From positions 186,001-250,000 of the forward strand of contig JACPPC010000001.1 of assembly GCA_016191225.1 (NCBI GenBank): a stretch of DNA of 64,000 nucleotides, written 5' to 3'. The notes under the pieces are model-generated. The model had not been told where the DNA came from and made no database searches. It saw nothing but the letters and a program-made list of their open reading frames with translations. This document shows positions 43,202-52,272 of this stretch, one piece after another (positions within the stretch are counted from its first letter, which is position 1; each line of letters begins with the position of its first letter). The stretch comes from Gemmatimonadota bacterium (GTDB lineage Bacteria; Gemmatimonadota; Gemmatimonadetes; Gemmatimonadales; Gemmatimonadaceae). The translations under genes were made by a program, and so were the position numbers.

Positions 43202-44370
43202 GGCGTGCGCCCCGTCGCGGCCGGCCGAACCCGCGCCCCATCCACGGCCCACGCGCCGGGCCCCATCACCACCGGCGTCCCCGCCGCGACGCCGCTCGAC
43301 AGGGTGACCAGCTTGCCGTCGTTGGCCGCCACGTGCACCGCCTGCAACCGGATCGTGCTGTCCGGCGCGACCACGGCGACCATCGACTGGCCGTCGCGCG
43401 TGAGCAGCGCCTCCACCGGCACGGCGGGGAGCCGCGCCATCGGCACCTCGAGCTCGACCTGCACGAAGCCGCCGGGCACGATCGCCTGGTCGGCGTCGTC
43501 CACGTCCACCTCGGCCAGCATCTTGCGCGTGCGCGGGTCGAGCTCGCCCGAGACACGCGACACCTCGCTCAGGCGGCGGAATCCCGGGCGTTCGGCCACG
43601 CTCACCGTGGCCCGGATCCCCCGGTGCACGGCGGCGGCGTCGGCCTGGTCGAGGTAGACGTAGACGCGCAGGCGGCTCACCTGGGTCACCGTGCACACCG
43701 GCTGGGCGCTCGTCTGCGAGCTGGTGGCGCTCTGGACGAGGGCCCCCGCGTCGGCGAAGCGCTCGGTCACGGTGCCGTCGAAGGGGGCGCGCAGGGTCTC
43801 GTACTCGCGCTGCGCGGCAAGGGCCGACAGCCGTTCGCCGGCCACCGCCGCGTCGGTGATCGCCTGCTCCGCTTCCTGCGGCGACACGAGCTTCTTCTCG
43901 AGGAGGGTGCGCATGCGCGCGGCGACGGCAACCTTGTTGTCGTGCTCGGCCTTGGCGCCCTGCCAGGCGCGGTCGATCTCCGGCGACTCGATTTCGGCGA
44001 GCACCTGCCCGGCGTGCACCCGGTCGCCCTTGTCCACCTGCACGCTGCGCAGGTAGCCGCTCACCTTGGCGTACAGGGTGACACTGGCCCACGGCCGCGC
44101 CTCGCCGAGGAGAGAGAGGGTGCGGGCCGGGGGCGACACCGCGACCGTGGTCGTGCGCACGAGCGGTCCCCCGGCGACGTCCGCCACTCGCGCCCGCTCG
44201 TCGGCGGCCGCGCCATGCGACCGGCGCCAGGCGAGCCACGGCACGGTGGCCGTGAGCACGAGCGCCGCGACGACCGCGGCACGCGCGAGCCGGTGACCGG
44301 GGGCGAGGTCCGGAACGGCAGTGGCCCGGCCCGCGGGTCCCCCGCCCGGAAGGACGGTTGGATCGGTCAT
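43198..44370 (-). CDS. RND efflux periplasmic adaptor (HlyD-like)
   Basis: The 390-residue protein has a membrane anchor (VVAALVLTATVPWLAW), a lipoyl/biotinyl-like hairpin domain (SVTLYAKVSGYLRSVQVDKGDRVHAGQVLAEIESPE), a helical hairpin and the second half lipoyl part ETLRAPFDGTVTERFADAGALV. This is the membrane-fusion protein of an RND efflux pump. Its ATG overlaps the stop of the pump gene (ATGA), so pump, adaptor and channel are translationally coupled. Confidence 0.9.
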   Translation of the reverse strand: MTDPTVLPGGGPAGRATAVPDLAPGHRLARAAVVAALVLTATVPWLAWRRSHGAAADERARVADVAGGPLVRTTTVAVSPPARTLSLLGEARPWASVTLYAKVSGYLRSVQVDKGDRVHAGQVLAEIESPEIDRAWQGAKAEHDNKVAVAARMRTLLEKKLVSPQEAEQAITDAAVAGERLSALAAQREYETLRAPFDGTVTERFADAGALVQSATSSQTSAQPVCTVTQVSRLRVYVYLDQADAAAVHRGIRATVSVAERPGFRRLSEVSRVSGELDPRTRKMLAEVDVDDADQAIVPGGFVQVELEVPMARLPAVPVEALLTRDGQSMVAVVAPDSTIRLQAVHVAANDGKLVTLSSGVAAGTPVVMGPGAWAVDGARVRPAATGRTP

Positions 44371-47300
44371 GCCTCCTCCACGAATTCGAGTCCCTGTTCC
44401 TCGGCGCGGAACCGCGCGTCGAGCAGGTGCCGGGTCGGCATCGCCCGGCGCAGTGTCGCGTACACCACCGGCACCACGAGCAGCGTGATGGCCGTCGCGA
44501 CCACGAGGCCGCCGATCACGGCACGGCCAAGCGGCGCGTTCTGCTCGCCCCCTTCCCCGGCGCCGAGGGCCATCGGCACCATGCCGAGGATCATGGCGAG
44601 GGCGGTCATGAGCACGGGCCTGAGGCGCGTGCGGCCGGCCTCGATCGCCGCGGTGGCGGCATCCAGGCCGAGTTCCACCCGCTGGTCGTTGGCGAAGCTC
44701 ACGAGCAGGATCGAGTTGGAGACGGCGATGCCGACGGCCATCACCGTGCCCATGAGCGAGACCACGTTGATCGTCGTCCCGGTGAGCGCGAGGGCCCAGA
44801 GGATGCCGATGAGCGCGCCGGGCACCGCGACCATGACAATGAACGGGTCGAGCCAGGACTGGAACATGATGACCATGAGGAAGTAGACGAGCAGGATCGC
44901 GACCACCAGGCCGAGGGAGAGGCTGCGGAAGGCCTGCCGCATGACCTCGCCCTGCCCGCGCACCGCGATCGACATCCCCGCGGGGAGGGTGCCGAGGTCG
45001 GCGATCTTCCGGTCGATGCCGTCCACGACGCTGCCGAGGTCGCGCCCCTCGACGTTGGCCTCGACGTCGATCACGCGCTGCACGGTGTAGTGGTCGATCT
45101 CGTTCGGCGTCACGGCGCTCGAGACCTTGACCAGGTTACCGAGGGTCTGCGCCGGGGAGCGCGGCAGGTCCGTGGGCAGGCGCAGCCCCGCCGACTGCAC
45201 CAGCGCCGAGGGCGGCGTGACCGGCGTCGCGAGCAGGCTCTGCACGTCGTGCACCTGCTCCAGCGGCACCTTGACCGCCACGAGGTAGTTCACGCCGTTG
45301 GCGGGGTTGATGTAGAACGACGGCGCGACGAGGGCGCTCGACGAGAGCGAGACGAGCATGGCGTCGGCAATGTCGCGCTGCGTGAGCCCCACCGCCGACG
45401 CCCGCTGCCGGTCGACGTCGAGCTGCAGGGTGGGATAGTCGAGGATCTGCCGCACGTGCACGTCGGCGGCACCGGGCACGGTGCGGATCGCGTCCCGCAG
45501 GCGCGAGGCGATCGCGAGGCCGGCGGCGAGGTTCGTGGACTGGACCTGGATGTCGATCGGCGACGAGAGGCCGAAGTTGAGCACCTGGCTCACGATGTCG
45601 GCGGTCTGGAAGTAGGTGCCGACGCCGGGAAAGGCGGCCTGCAGGTCCTCGCGAATGCGCCGCACGTACTCCGCGGTGGGATGGTGGCCGGGGTTGAGGG
45701 CGATCAGCAACTCGGCGTCGGCGCCGCTCACGTTGTCGGTGGGCGTGAAGGCCATGGCGAGCGACGACGGCACGCCGATCATGGCGTTGATCGTGGACAG
45801 CTCCGCCTTCGGCACGACGCCGCGGATGTGCGCCTCGATGTCGGCCACGATCGCCTCGGTGCGCTCGATGCGCGTCCCGGCCGGGGCGCGCACGTGGAGC
45901 TTCATCAGCCCCGCGTCGGTGACCGGGAAGAAGTCGGTCCCCACGAGCGGCCCGAGCAGCAGCGTGACGGCGAGGATCGCGGCGGCGATGCCGAGGGTGC
46001 GGCGCGGGCGCGCCACGAGCCGGGTGAGGAGCCGACCGTGGGCGTCCTGGAACCGCGCGAACGCCGCGTCGCGCGCCCGGTTGAAGCGCAGCGAGAAGCG
46101 CGACAGCGGTGTCGCCGCCGCGGCCCCGGCCCCCTCGGCGTCGTGGCCATGCCCGTGGGCGCGCTCGCCGGCGAGGAGCATGCGGGCGAGGGTCTTCACG
46201 AGGGTACGCGACAGCAGCCAGGCGGCGAGCATCGCCACCACGACGGCCACCGCCATGGGGGTGAAGAGGAATCGCGCCGGCCCCTCGAGCAGCAGCACCG
46301 GAAAGAAGACGACGCAGATCGCGAGGGTCGCCATGATCACGGGAAGCGAGATCTGGGCGGCGCCGTCGAGGATCGACACGGTGAGCGGCTTCCCGAGGCT
46401 CCGGTTGCGGTGGATGTTCTCGACGGTGATGGTCGCCACGTCGACGAGGAGGCCGATCGAGAGCGACAGCCCGCCCAGCGTCATGACGTTGAAGCTGTTC
46501 CCCGTGAACCGGAGGCCGATGATGGCGCACGCGATCGCGAGCGGGATCGACGCCACCGCCACAAGGACCGAGCGCCAACTGCCGAGGAAGGCGAGGATCA
46601 TCAGGGCCACGAGGGCGGCCGAGACGAACCCCTCCTGCACGACGCTGCGCACGGCGGCCCGCACGAACACCGACTGGTCGAAGTCGAGGCGCACGTCGAG
46701 CCCCTCGGGGGCGACGGCACGGATCGCGGGGAGGAGGTCCTTGGTGGCCTCGACGACGGCGAGGGTCGAGGCGTCGCTCTTCTTGAGGATCGCGAGGTAG
46801 GCGGCGCGGCGCCCGTCCACGCGCACGATGTTGGTCTGGTCGGCGAAGCCGTCGGCGACCTCGGCGACGTCGCCAATCGTCACGGTCGCCCCGCCGACGA
46901 CCTTGATCGGGATCGCGGCGAACTCGGCCACCGCCGACGGGCTCGAGTTGAGGGCGACGTTGTACTCGCGATCGCCGAAGCGCGCGGTGCCGGCGGGAAT
47001 GAAGACGTTCGACGACTGGACGGCGTTCACGACATCCTCGGCCGACAGCCCCTTGGCGGTGAGCTGCGCCGGCCGGACGTCGACGGTGATCTCGCGGGTC
47101 TTGCCGCCGTACGGCGCCGGGGTCGAGAGGCCGGGGATCGTGAACAGGCGCAGGCGGAGGAAGTTCTGGCCGTAGTCGGCGATCTTCTCCTCGCCGAGCG
47201 TGCCGCTCGACATGGTGAGCTGCGCGACGGGAACGTTGGAGGCGTTGGACTGGATGATGTACGGCGGCTGGATGGCGCGGGGCATGCGCCGCAGCGAGGT

Positions 47301-47642
47301 GGACGAGGAGGAGGCGATCTGGGCGATCGCGTTGCCGATGTTGGTGCCGGGCTGGAAGTAGACCTTGAGCATCCCCATGCCGGGGATGGAGCGGGACTCG
47401 ATGCGCTCGATGCCGTCGACGACGGAGGAGAGGCCGCGCTCGCTGAGGAGCACGACGCGCTTCTCCATGTCCTCGGCGGAGAGGCCGGGGTAGGTCCAGA
47501 CGACGGCGACGACGGGGATGTCGATCGCGGGGAAGATGTCCACCAGCATGCTGCGCATGGCGAGGACACCCATGAGCAGGATCGTCGCGGCGGCGACCGC
47601 GACGGTGTACGGCTGCCGGAGGGCGAGGCGGACGAGCCACAT
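44367..47642 (-). CDS. RND-family efflux transporter (AcrB/MdtB-like)
   Basis: The 1091-residue protein has twelve membrane spans with two large periplasmic loops, as in AcrB-type proton antiporters. Recognisable segments: VDIFPAIDIPVVAVVWTYPGLSAEDMEK, LGGLSLSIGLLVDVATITVENIHRN and the C-terminal VMAVGIAVSNSILLVSFAND. In TM4 the usual Asp-Asp pair of HAE1 pumps reads Asp-Val (LVDVATI), a property of a subfamily. A cytoplasmic histidine-rich insert (GERAHGHGHDAEGAGA) occurs near residue 495. The regulator is the divergent LysR gene. Substrate is unknown; the insert is consistent with, but does not show, metal links. Confidence 0.9.
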   Translation of the reverse strand: MWLVRLALRQPYTVAVAAATILLMGVLAMRSMLVDIFPAIDIPVVAVVWTYPGLSAEDMEKRVVLLSERGLSSVVDGIERIESRSIPGMGMLKVYFQPGTNIGNAIAQIASSSSTSLRRMPRAIQPPYIIQSNASNVPVAQLTMSSGTLGEEKIADYGQNFLRLRLFTIPGLSTPAPYGGKTREITVDVRPAQLTAKGLSAEDVVNAVQSSNVFIPAGTARFGDREYNVALNSSPSAVAEFAAIPIKVVGGATVTIGDVAEVADGFADQTNIVRVDGRRAAYLAILKKSDASTLAVVEATKDLLPAIRAVAPEGLDVRLDFDQSVFVRAAVRSVVQEGFVSAALVALMILAFLGSWRSVLVAVASIPLAIACAIIGLRFTGNSFNVMTLGGLSLSIGLLVDVATITVENIHRNRSLGKPLTVSILDGAAQISLPVIMATLAICVVFFPVLLLEGPARFLFTPMAVAVVVAMLAAWLLSRTLVKTLARMLLAGERAHGHGHDAEGAGAAAATPLSRFSLRFNRARDAAFARFQDAHGRLLTRLVARPRRTLGIAAAILAVTLLLGPLVGTDFFPVTDAGLMKLHVRAPAGTRIERTEAIVADIEAHIRGVVPKAELSTINAMIGVPSSLAMAFTPTDNVSGADAELLIALNPGHHPTAEYVRRIREDLQAAFPGVGTYFQTADIVSQVLNFGLSSPIDIQVQSTNLAAGLAIASRLRDAIRTVPGAADVHVRQILDYPTLQLDVDRQRASAVGLTQRDIADAMLVSLSSSALVAPSFYINPANGVNYLVAVKVPLEQVHDVQSLLATPVTPPSALVQSAGLRLPTDLPRSPAQTLGNLVKVSSAVTPNEIDHYTVQRVIDVEANVEGRDLGSVVDGIDRKIADLGTLPAGMSIAVRGQGEVMRQAFRSLSLGLVVAILLVYFLMVIMFQSWLDPFIVMVAVPGALIGILWALALTGTTINVVSLMGTVMAVGIAVSNSILLVSFANDQRVELGLDAATAAIEAGRTRLRPVLMTALAMILGMVPMALGAGEGGEQNAPLGRAVIGGLVVATAITLLVVPVVYATLRRAMPTRHLLDARFRAEEQGLEFVEEA

Positions 47643-47699
47643 GGCGCGAAGGCTCGCGCGGCGTGGCGATTCCTGAAATAGATTGCGGTGGACTTAATC

Positions 47700-47714
47700 A
47701 TAACGGGACGTTAT
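47700..47714. promoter_or_regulatory. Inverted repeat overlapping the LysR start codon
   Basis: ATAACG-GGA-CGTTAT is a perfect 6-bp inverted repeat; its last two bases are the AT of the LysR start codon. It lies in the 70-bp divergent gap with the RND operon and has a T-n-A arrangement suited to a LysR-type site, so autoregulation is likely. Confidence 0.6.
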
Positions 47715-48630
47715 GCCACTCAACCTGCACCTCGTCCGGTACTTCGCCGCCGTCGTCGGCCACGACGGCTTCGGCGCCGCCGCCCGCGCCCTCGGCGTCA
47801 GCCAGCCCGCCATCTCGCGCGGCGTGCGCGACCTCGAGCGGCAGCTCGGCATTCCCCTGCTCGTGCGCAGGCGGCGCGGCGTCGCCCTCTCCGACGGCGG
47901 GCGCGCCCTCTACGCCCACGCCCTCGCCATCCTCGACACCGAGCGCGCCGCCGAGGCGGCCCTCGACGACGTCCGCAGGCTCGACCGCGGCGCCCTGCTG
48001 ATCGCCGCCAGCCCGACGATCGCCGCCTACCTCCTCCCGCCGATCATCGGCGCCTTCGCCCGCCGCCATCCGGGCGTGGACGTGCACCTCGCCTCGGTCC
48101 CCACCCGCGGCGTCGTGCGCCGGCTCCTCGCCTACCACGTGGACATCGGCCTCGCCGAGGCCCCGGTGAGCGACCAGCGCCTGCGGGTCGTCCCGTGGCA
48201 GGCCGACGAGATGGTGGCGGTCGCGGCGCCGGGGCATGCGCTGGCGTCGCGCGCGCGCCTGACGCCGGCCATCCTCGCGGAGGAGCTGCTGGTGCTGCGC
48301 GAGCCGGCCTCGCTCACGCGCGACGTCGTGCTCGCGGCCTTCCGGCGCGCGGGGGCGCATCCGCGCCGCATCATGAGCGTGGAGGGGATCGAGCCGATCA
48401 AGCAGCTCGTCGCCCACGGCACGGGCTTCTCGATCCTCTCGCGCCACGCGATCGCCGACCAGGTCGCGCTCGGCCGCCTCGTGATCCTCCCCGTGCCTGG
48501 ACTCGAGGTGCGACGCACCTTCAACCGGCTGCAGCTGCCGCAGCGCACCGCCAGCCCGGCGGCGCGGGCGTTCAACCTGTTGCTCGACCGGGCGGCGGAC
48601 CGGGGCGGCCGGCGCGCGCGCAAGGCGTAG
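47713..48630 (+). CDS. LysR-type transcriptional regulator
   Basis: The 305-residue protein begins with the LysR helix-turn-helix (MPLNLHLVRYFAAVVGHDGFGAAARALGVSQPAISRGVRDLERQLG) and a Rossmann-like effector domain of PBP fold (LLIAASPTIAAYLLPPIIGAFARRHPG, VDIGLAEAPVSD). It is divergent from the RND pump operon with a short 70-bp gap, the usual arrangement for a regulator of the adjacent operon. The effector is unknown. Confidence 0.9.
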   Translation: MPLNLHLVRYFAAVVGHDGFGAAARALGVSQPAISRGVRDLERQLGIPLLVRRRRGVALSDGGRALYAHALAILDTERAAEAALDDVRRLDRGALLIAASPTIAAYLLPPIIGAFARRHPGVDVHLASVPTRGVVRRLLAYHVDIGLAEAPVSDQRLRVVPWQADEMVAVAAPGHALASRARLTPAILAEELLVLREPASLTRDVVLAAFRRAGAHPRRIMSVEGIEPIKQLVAHGTGFSILSRHAIADQVALGRLVILPVPGLEVRRTFNRLQLPQRTASPAARAFNLLLDRAADRGGRRARKA

Positions 48631-48773
48631 GACAGCCGATGCACCGGGCCGTGCCGCGAGTGCGAGCCGTGCGGTCGCGGTGGCGCACCGCCGTGCCTTG
48701 AACCACCTCCACGCCGCCGCGAGATTCCCCGGCAGGCAGGCCAACCGCAGCCGTTGCGATTCCAGGTGACCGT

Positions 48774-49748
48774 GTGAGCAAGAAGGGACGCAGGAGGAAC
48801 CGCCAGGCGGCCGTCGCCGCGCCGGCGGCTCCCCCCGCCAGGAAACTCTCGCGTCGCGCGACGATCGTGGCGACGGCGGTCGGCCTCGCCGCGCTCGGCG
48901 TCGTCGCGTGGGCGATCCGGCCCGCCCCGCCGGCACCGTCGCCGGAGCAGCACGCCGCCGGGCTGCTGGCGAAATGCACCGCCCCCGGCGCCAAGCCCGA
49001 TGCCTGCGTGCAGGCGGACCTCGAGCAGGTGCTGCGCACCGAAGGCCAGCAGGCCGCCTTCGCGGTGCTCACGCTGGTGTCGTCGTCGCCGGCGCTCGCC
49101 GGTTACGACCACGCGCTCGCGCACCACATGGGGCGCCTGTCGTACACCGTCATCGGCGACCCGGCGAAGGGAGCGGCGTCCGGCGCGCAGAACAGCATGG
49201 CCGGGATGGCCGGGATGGAGGGAATGGACCACGGCGCGCCCTCGCAGCCCCGGCTGCACCCCGACGACCTGCTGTACCCCTGCAACCAGGTCGAGGGCAA
49301 GGAAGCGCAGATCGGCTGCTGGCAGATGCAGCCCTTTGCCGTGCTGATGCAGACCGGGAACTCGTTCGAGAAGGCCTTCTGGGCCTGCTCGAAGTCCGGG
49401 GAGTTCGCCGTCATGTGCGAGGAGGGGATCGGGCAGGCGGCGGGCTCGCGCAGCCGGATCGATCGCAAGCCTCCCGAGTCGTACTGCTCCGTGTCGACGG
49501 ACCGCACCGCGGCGCGGCACTGCATGGTGGGCGCGGTGAAGGACCTGATCATGAATGCCCTCGACGTTGCCCCGGGGATCAAGCTCTGCCGCGGGGCCGA
49601 TGCCGACTTCGCGAAGGACTGCTACGCGGCGGTGGGGATCATGCACGCGGGGATCGAGGGGCGGCCGCAGGCGCGGTTGTTCAACTGCTCCGGGGTGCCC
49701 GACGCATACCGCAACGCCTGTGCGAGGGTTGGGCCGCAGAAATCGTGA
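48774..49748 (+). CDS. Membrane-anchored Cys-, Met- and His-rich protein of unknown function
   Basis: The GTG-started 324-residue product has a basic N-terminus, one membrane span (ATIVATAVGLAALGVVAWAI) and a periplasmic part with twelve cysteines, mostly spaced 12-25 apart (YPCNQ, IGCWQM, FWACSKS, AVMCEEG, SYCSV, RHCMV, KLCRG, KDCYA, FNCSG, NACARV). Between residues about 145 and 165 it has the methionine-rich motif MAGMAGMEGMDHG and nearby HALAHHMGR; such Met/His clusters bind copper in other proteins. No family is recognised. A single-gene transcript with the amidohydrolase 30 bp downstream is possible. Confidence 0.7.
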   Translation: MSKKGRRRNRQAAVAAPAAPPARKLSRRATIVATAVGLAALGVVAWAIRPAPPAPSPEQHAAGLLAKCTAPGAKPDACVQADLEQVLRTEGQQAAFAVLTLVSSSPALAGYDHALAHHMGRLSYTVIGDPAKGAASGAQNSMAGMAGMEGMDHGAPSQPRLHPDDLLYPCNQVEGKEAQIGCWQMQPFAVLMQTGNSFEKAFWACSKSGEFAVMCEEGIGQAAGSRSRIDRKPPESYCSVSTDRTAARHCMVGAVKDLIMNALDVAPGIKLCRGADADFAKDCYAAVGIMHAGIEGRPQARLFNCSGVPDAYRNACARVGPQKS

Positions 49749-49779
49749 CGGCCGCCGACGCCCGGGTCACGCTGCGGCC

Positions 49780-51462
49780 ATGCGATTGAGGCACGCCCGC
49801 GCCGTACTGCTGGCGTTCACGCTCTGCGGGGTGTGCCAGGCCGCGCGCCTGCCGGCGCAGGGGCCGCTCGTGATCACCAACGCGAGGGTCGTCACGCTGG
49901 ACTCCGCGCATCCCGACGCGGGCGCGATCGCCTTCGCCGGCGGGCGCATTGCGGCCCTCGGCGACAGCGCCCTCGCCCGGCGGGCGACCTCGCGCGTGAT
50001 CGACGCGCACGGGGCCACCGTCGTCCCGGCCTTCACCGACCACCACGCGCACCTGCTCAACATCGGACTCTGGCTGCTCAACGACGCCAGGCGCGAGCAG
50101 CTGTTCGTGGACGTGAGCACGGTGCGATCGCTCGACGAGCTCGCGCAACGCCTGCGCGACCGCGCGCGCCTCACGCCGGCGGGAGGCTGGGTCCTCGGCG
50201 CCGGGTGGAGCCAGGCCAGCTGGGGCACGCAGGCGCTGCCGGCGGCCGACGTGCTGACGAATGCGGTGCCCGATCATCCGGTGTTCCTCGCCCGCACCGA
50301 CGGCCATGCCGGCTGGGCGAACGCGGCCGCCCTCGGGCTCGCCGGCATTCGCGGCAGCACCGGCCTGCTGCTCGAGGGCGCGAACGACGCGCTCACGGCG
50401 CGCATTCCGTCACTCCCGGATCGCGACATCCGCCGCGCCTTTCGGCTCGCCGCGGAGGCGCTGGCGGCGCGCGGCGTGGTGGAGGTGTACGACGCCGGCG
50501 CCCTCGCCTTTCCCGGCGTGGTGGGGCTCAACGCGGACCACGCCCGCTTCGTACGCCTGCTGCGCACCGAGGACGCCGCTCGTCCCCTGCCCCTGCGCGT
50601 GAACCTGATGGTGCCGGCGCCGAGTGCCCTCGCCGACTCGCTGCTGCGCCATCCCGGCAACCGGCGGCTCTCGCCGCGAATCCGCATCACGCACCTCAAG
50701 CTGTTCGCGGACGGCGCGCTGGGGAGTCGCGGCGCGGCGCTCACGCACCCGTATGCGGACGACTCGACCACGCGCGGCGTGGCGCGGATGACGGCCGCGG
50801 AGATCGGTGCCCTCGCGCTGCGCGCCGTGGACGCGGGGCTGGGCGTGGCGACGCACGCGATCGGCGACGAGGCCGTGAAGCGCGCGCTCGACGCCTACGA
50901 CGCCGTGATCGCGGCGCGACCCGCGGTGGCGCACGGCCGCCTGCGCATCGAGCATTTCTCCTATGCCCGCGACGAGGACTTCGCCCGGGCGGCGCGGCTG
51001 GGCGTCGCCCTGTCGATCCAGTCCAACTTCAACTCCGCGGTCGAGGACGCGCCGCCGTTCGGCGCGATGCGCGTGGGCGCCGCCGCCGAGCCGCGGGTCT
51101 ACGCGTGGGACCGGCTCCATCGACTCGGCGCGCTGCTCGTGGAGGGCTCGGACTATTTCGCGCGGCCCCTCGAGCCGCTGGCGGGCTTCGCCGCGGCGCT
51201 CACGCGCAGGAATGCGATCGGCCCATCGCGCGCCGACGCCGACGCGCGGCTGCGGGCGCTCGCGATGCAGGCGGCACGCCTGACGCCCAATGGCGAGCGA
51301 CTCGACCCCGCGTTGCGCGTGGGGGCGCCGGCCGACGTCGTGCTGCTCAGCGACAATCCCCTCACCGCGCCGCGGGAGTCGCTCGCGGGGGTGACCGTTC
51401 GGATGACGTTGGCAGGCGGGCGCGACACGCATGCCGCGCCGCCGCGGGTGCGCGCGCCATGA
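49780..51462 (+). CDS. Exported amidohydrolase (YtcJ-like)
   Basis: The 560-residue protein has a signal peptide (AVLLAFTLCGVCQAARLPAQG) and the YtcJ/amidohydrolase_3 fold: VPAFTDHHAHLLNIG (metal HxH), the long insert typical of the family (RTDGHAGWANAAALGLAGI), ATHAIGDEA and RIEHFSYARDED, and the C-terminal SDNPLTAPRESLAGV. Members hydrolyse N-acyl or cyclic amides; several are periplasmic. Its stop overlaps the ATG of the next gene, a group II truncated globin, so the two are co-translated. Confidence 0.85.
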   Translation: MRLRHARAVLLAFTLCGVCQAARLPAQGPLVITNARVVTLDSAHPDAGAIAFAGGRIAALGDSALARRATSRVIDAHGATVVPAFTDHHAHLLNIGLWLLNDARREQLFVDVSTVRSLDELAQRLRDRARLTPAGGWVLGAGWSQASWGTQALPAADVLTNAVPDHPVFLARTDGHAGWANAAALGLAGIRGSTGLLLEGANDALTARIPSLPDRDIRRAFRLAAEALAARGVVEVYDAGALAFPGVVGLNADHARFVRLLRTEDAARPLPLRVNLMVPAPSALADSLLRHPGNRRLSPRIRITHLKLFADGALGSRGAALTHPYADDSTTRGVARMTAAEIGALALRAVDAGLGVATHAIGDEAVKRALDAYDAVIAARPAVAHGRLRIEHFSYARDEDFARAARLGVALSIQSNFNSAVEDAPPFGAMRVGAAAEPRVYAWDRLHRLGALLVEGSDYFARPLEPLAGFAAALTRRNAIGPSRADADARLRALAMQAARLTPNGERLDPALRVGAPADVVLLSDNPLTAPRESLAGVTVRMTLAGGRDTHAAPPRVRAP

Positions 51463-51872
51463 CCATCCCCGAGCCGACGCCGTACGACCTCCTGGGCGGC
51501 GAGGCCGGCGTGCGCGCGCTCGTGGACCGGTTTTACGACCTGATGGATTCGTCGCCGGAGGCGGCGCACGTGCGTGCCCTCCACGCCGCCTCGCTCAAGC
51601 AGTCGCGCGAGAAGCTGTACCTGTTCCTCAGCGGCTGGGTGGGCGGGCCGCCGCTGTACGTGGAGCGCTTCGGCCACCCACGGCTGCGAGCGCGGCACCT
51701 CCCGTTCGCGATCGGCACGCGGGAGCGCGACGAGTGGCTCTGGTGCATGGACCGCGCGCTCACGGCGCAGGCGATGCCGGACGACCTGCGCGAGTCGCTG
51801 CGCGCGGCGCTGCACGGCCTCGCCGACCACATGCGGAATGCGGGCGACCCGGCGGCGTCGTCCGGACCGTGA
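51459..51872 (+). CDS. Group II truncated haemoglobin
   Basis: The 137-residue protein is a TrHbO-type globin: YDLLGGEAGVRALVDRFYDLMDS, LFLSGWVGGPPLYVERFGHPRLRARHLPFAIG (with the proximal histidine in this stretch) and EWLWCMDRALTAQ with the conserved tryptophan that characterises group II. It binds haem and is usually implicated in O2/peroxide or NO chemistry. It is cytoplasmic, unlike the lipoprotein globin at 13888, and is co-translated with an exported amidohydrolase, an unusual pairing. Confidence 0.9.
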   Translation: MTIPEPTPYDLLGGEAGVRALVDRFYDLMDSSPEAAHVRALHAASLKQSREKLYLFLSGWVGGPPLYVERFGHPRLRARHLPFAIGTRERDEWLWCMDRALTAQAMPDDLRESLRAALHGLADHMRNAGDPAASSGP

Positions 51873-51901
51873 TCCGGCGACCGCGGCCGGCCGGGCGCGG
51901 G

Positions 51902-52165
51902 CTACTTGAGGTAGGCGCGGACGATCTCGGCGACTTCGTCCGAGTCGGGATTCGGCCCCTTGGCGGACAGCCCGTGCTCGCGGATGTGCTCGGCGAGCAC
52001 TTCGGCCATCAGCGCGCTCATGGCACCACGCGTGGCGGCGATGAGCCGCAGCACGTCGGCGCATTCCTCGTCGGCGGCGAGGGCCCGCTCGACCGCTTGC
52101 GCCTGCCCGACGACGCGACGGATTCGGGCGAGCAGCTTGGTCTTGTCTCGAATGGCGTGGCCCAA
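51902..52165 (-). CDS. FrmR/RcnR-family metal-responsive repressor
   Basis: The 87-residue TTG-started protein begins MGHAIRDKTKLLARIRRVVGQ, the FrmR/RcnR opening in which the N-terminal His is a ligand, then EECADVLRLIAATRGAMSALMAEVLAEHIREH with the conserved Cys and His of the RcnR/CsoR fold. Such proteins bind Ni/Co, Zn or formaldehyde and release a G/C-tract operator. It is divergent from a metal permease operon whose promoter carries a C6 tract of the required type, so that operon is its likely target. Confidence 0.85.
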   Translation of the reverse strand: MGHAIRDKTKLLARIRRVVGQAQAVERALAADEECADVLRLIAATRGAMSALMAEVLAEHIREHGLSAKGPNPDSDEVAEIVRAYLK

Positions 52166-52272
52166 CGGCAGCTCGGCGAGGGAGGATCGTCAAGGTAGGC
52201 CGGGCCGGGCGGCCGAGCCAGCGCGCGGGTATACACTACCGGGTATGGCATATGCTGTACAGCGCAGCATCG

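Noticed and set aside
38033-43657. 1874-codon plus-strand ORF
   Set aside because: It is antisense to two well-supported genes (TonB receptor and TolC) and has arginine/alanine/histidine-rich shadow composition.
49000-49347. Alternative frame ORF over the Cys-rich protein
   Set aside because: Low-complexity arginine/cysteine-rich shadow; the other frame has a membrane anchor and regular Cys spacing.
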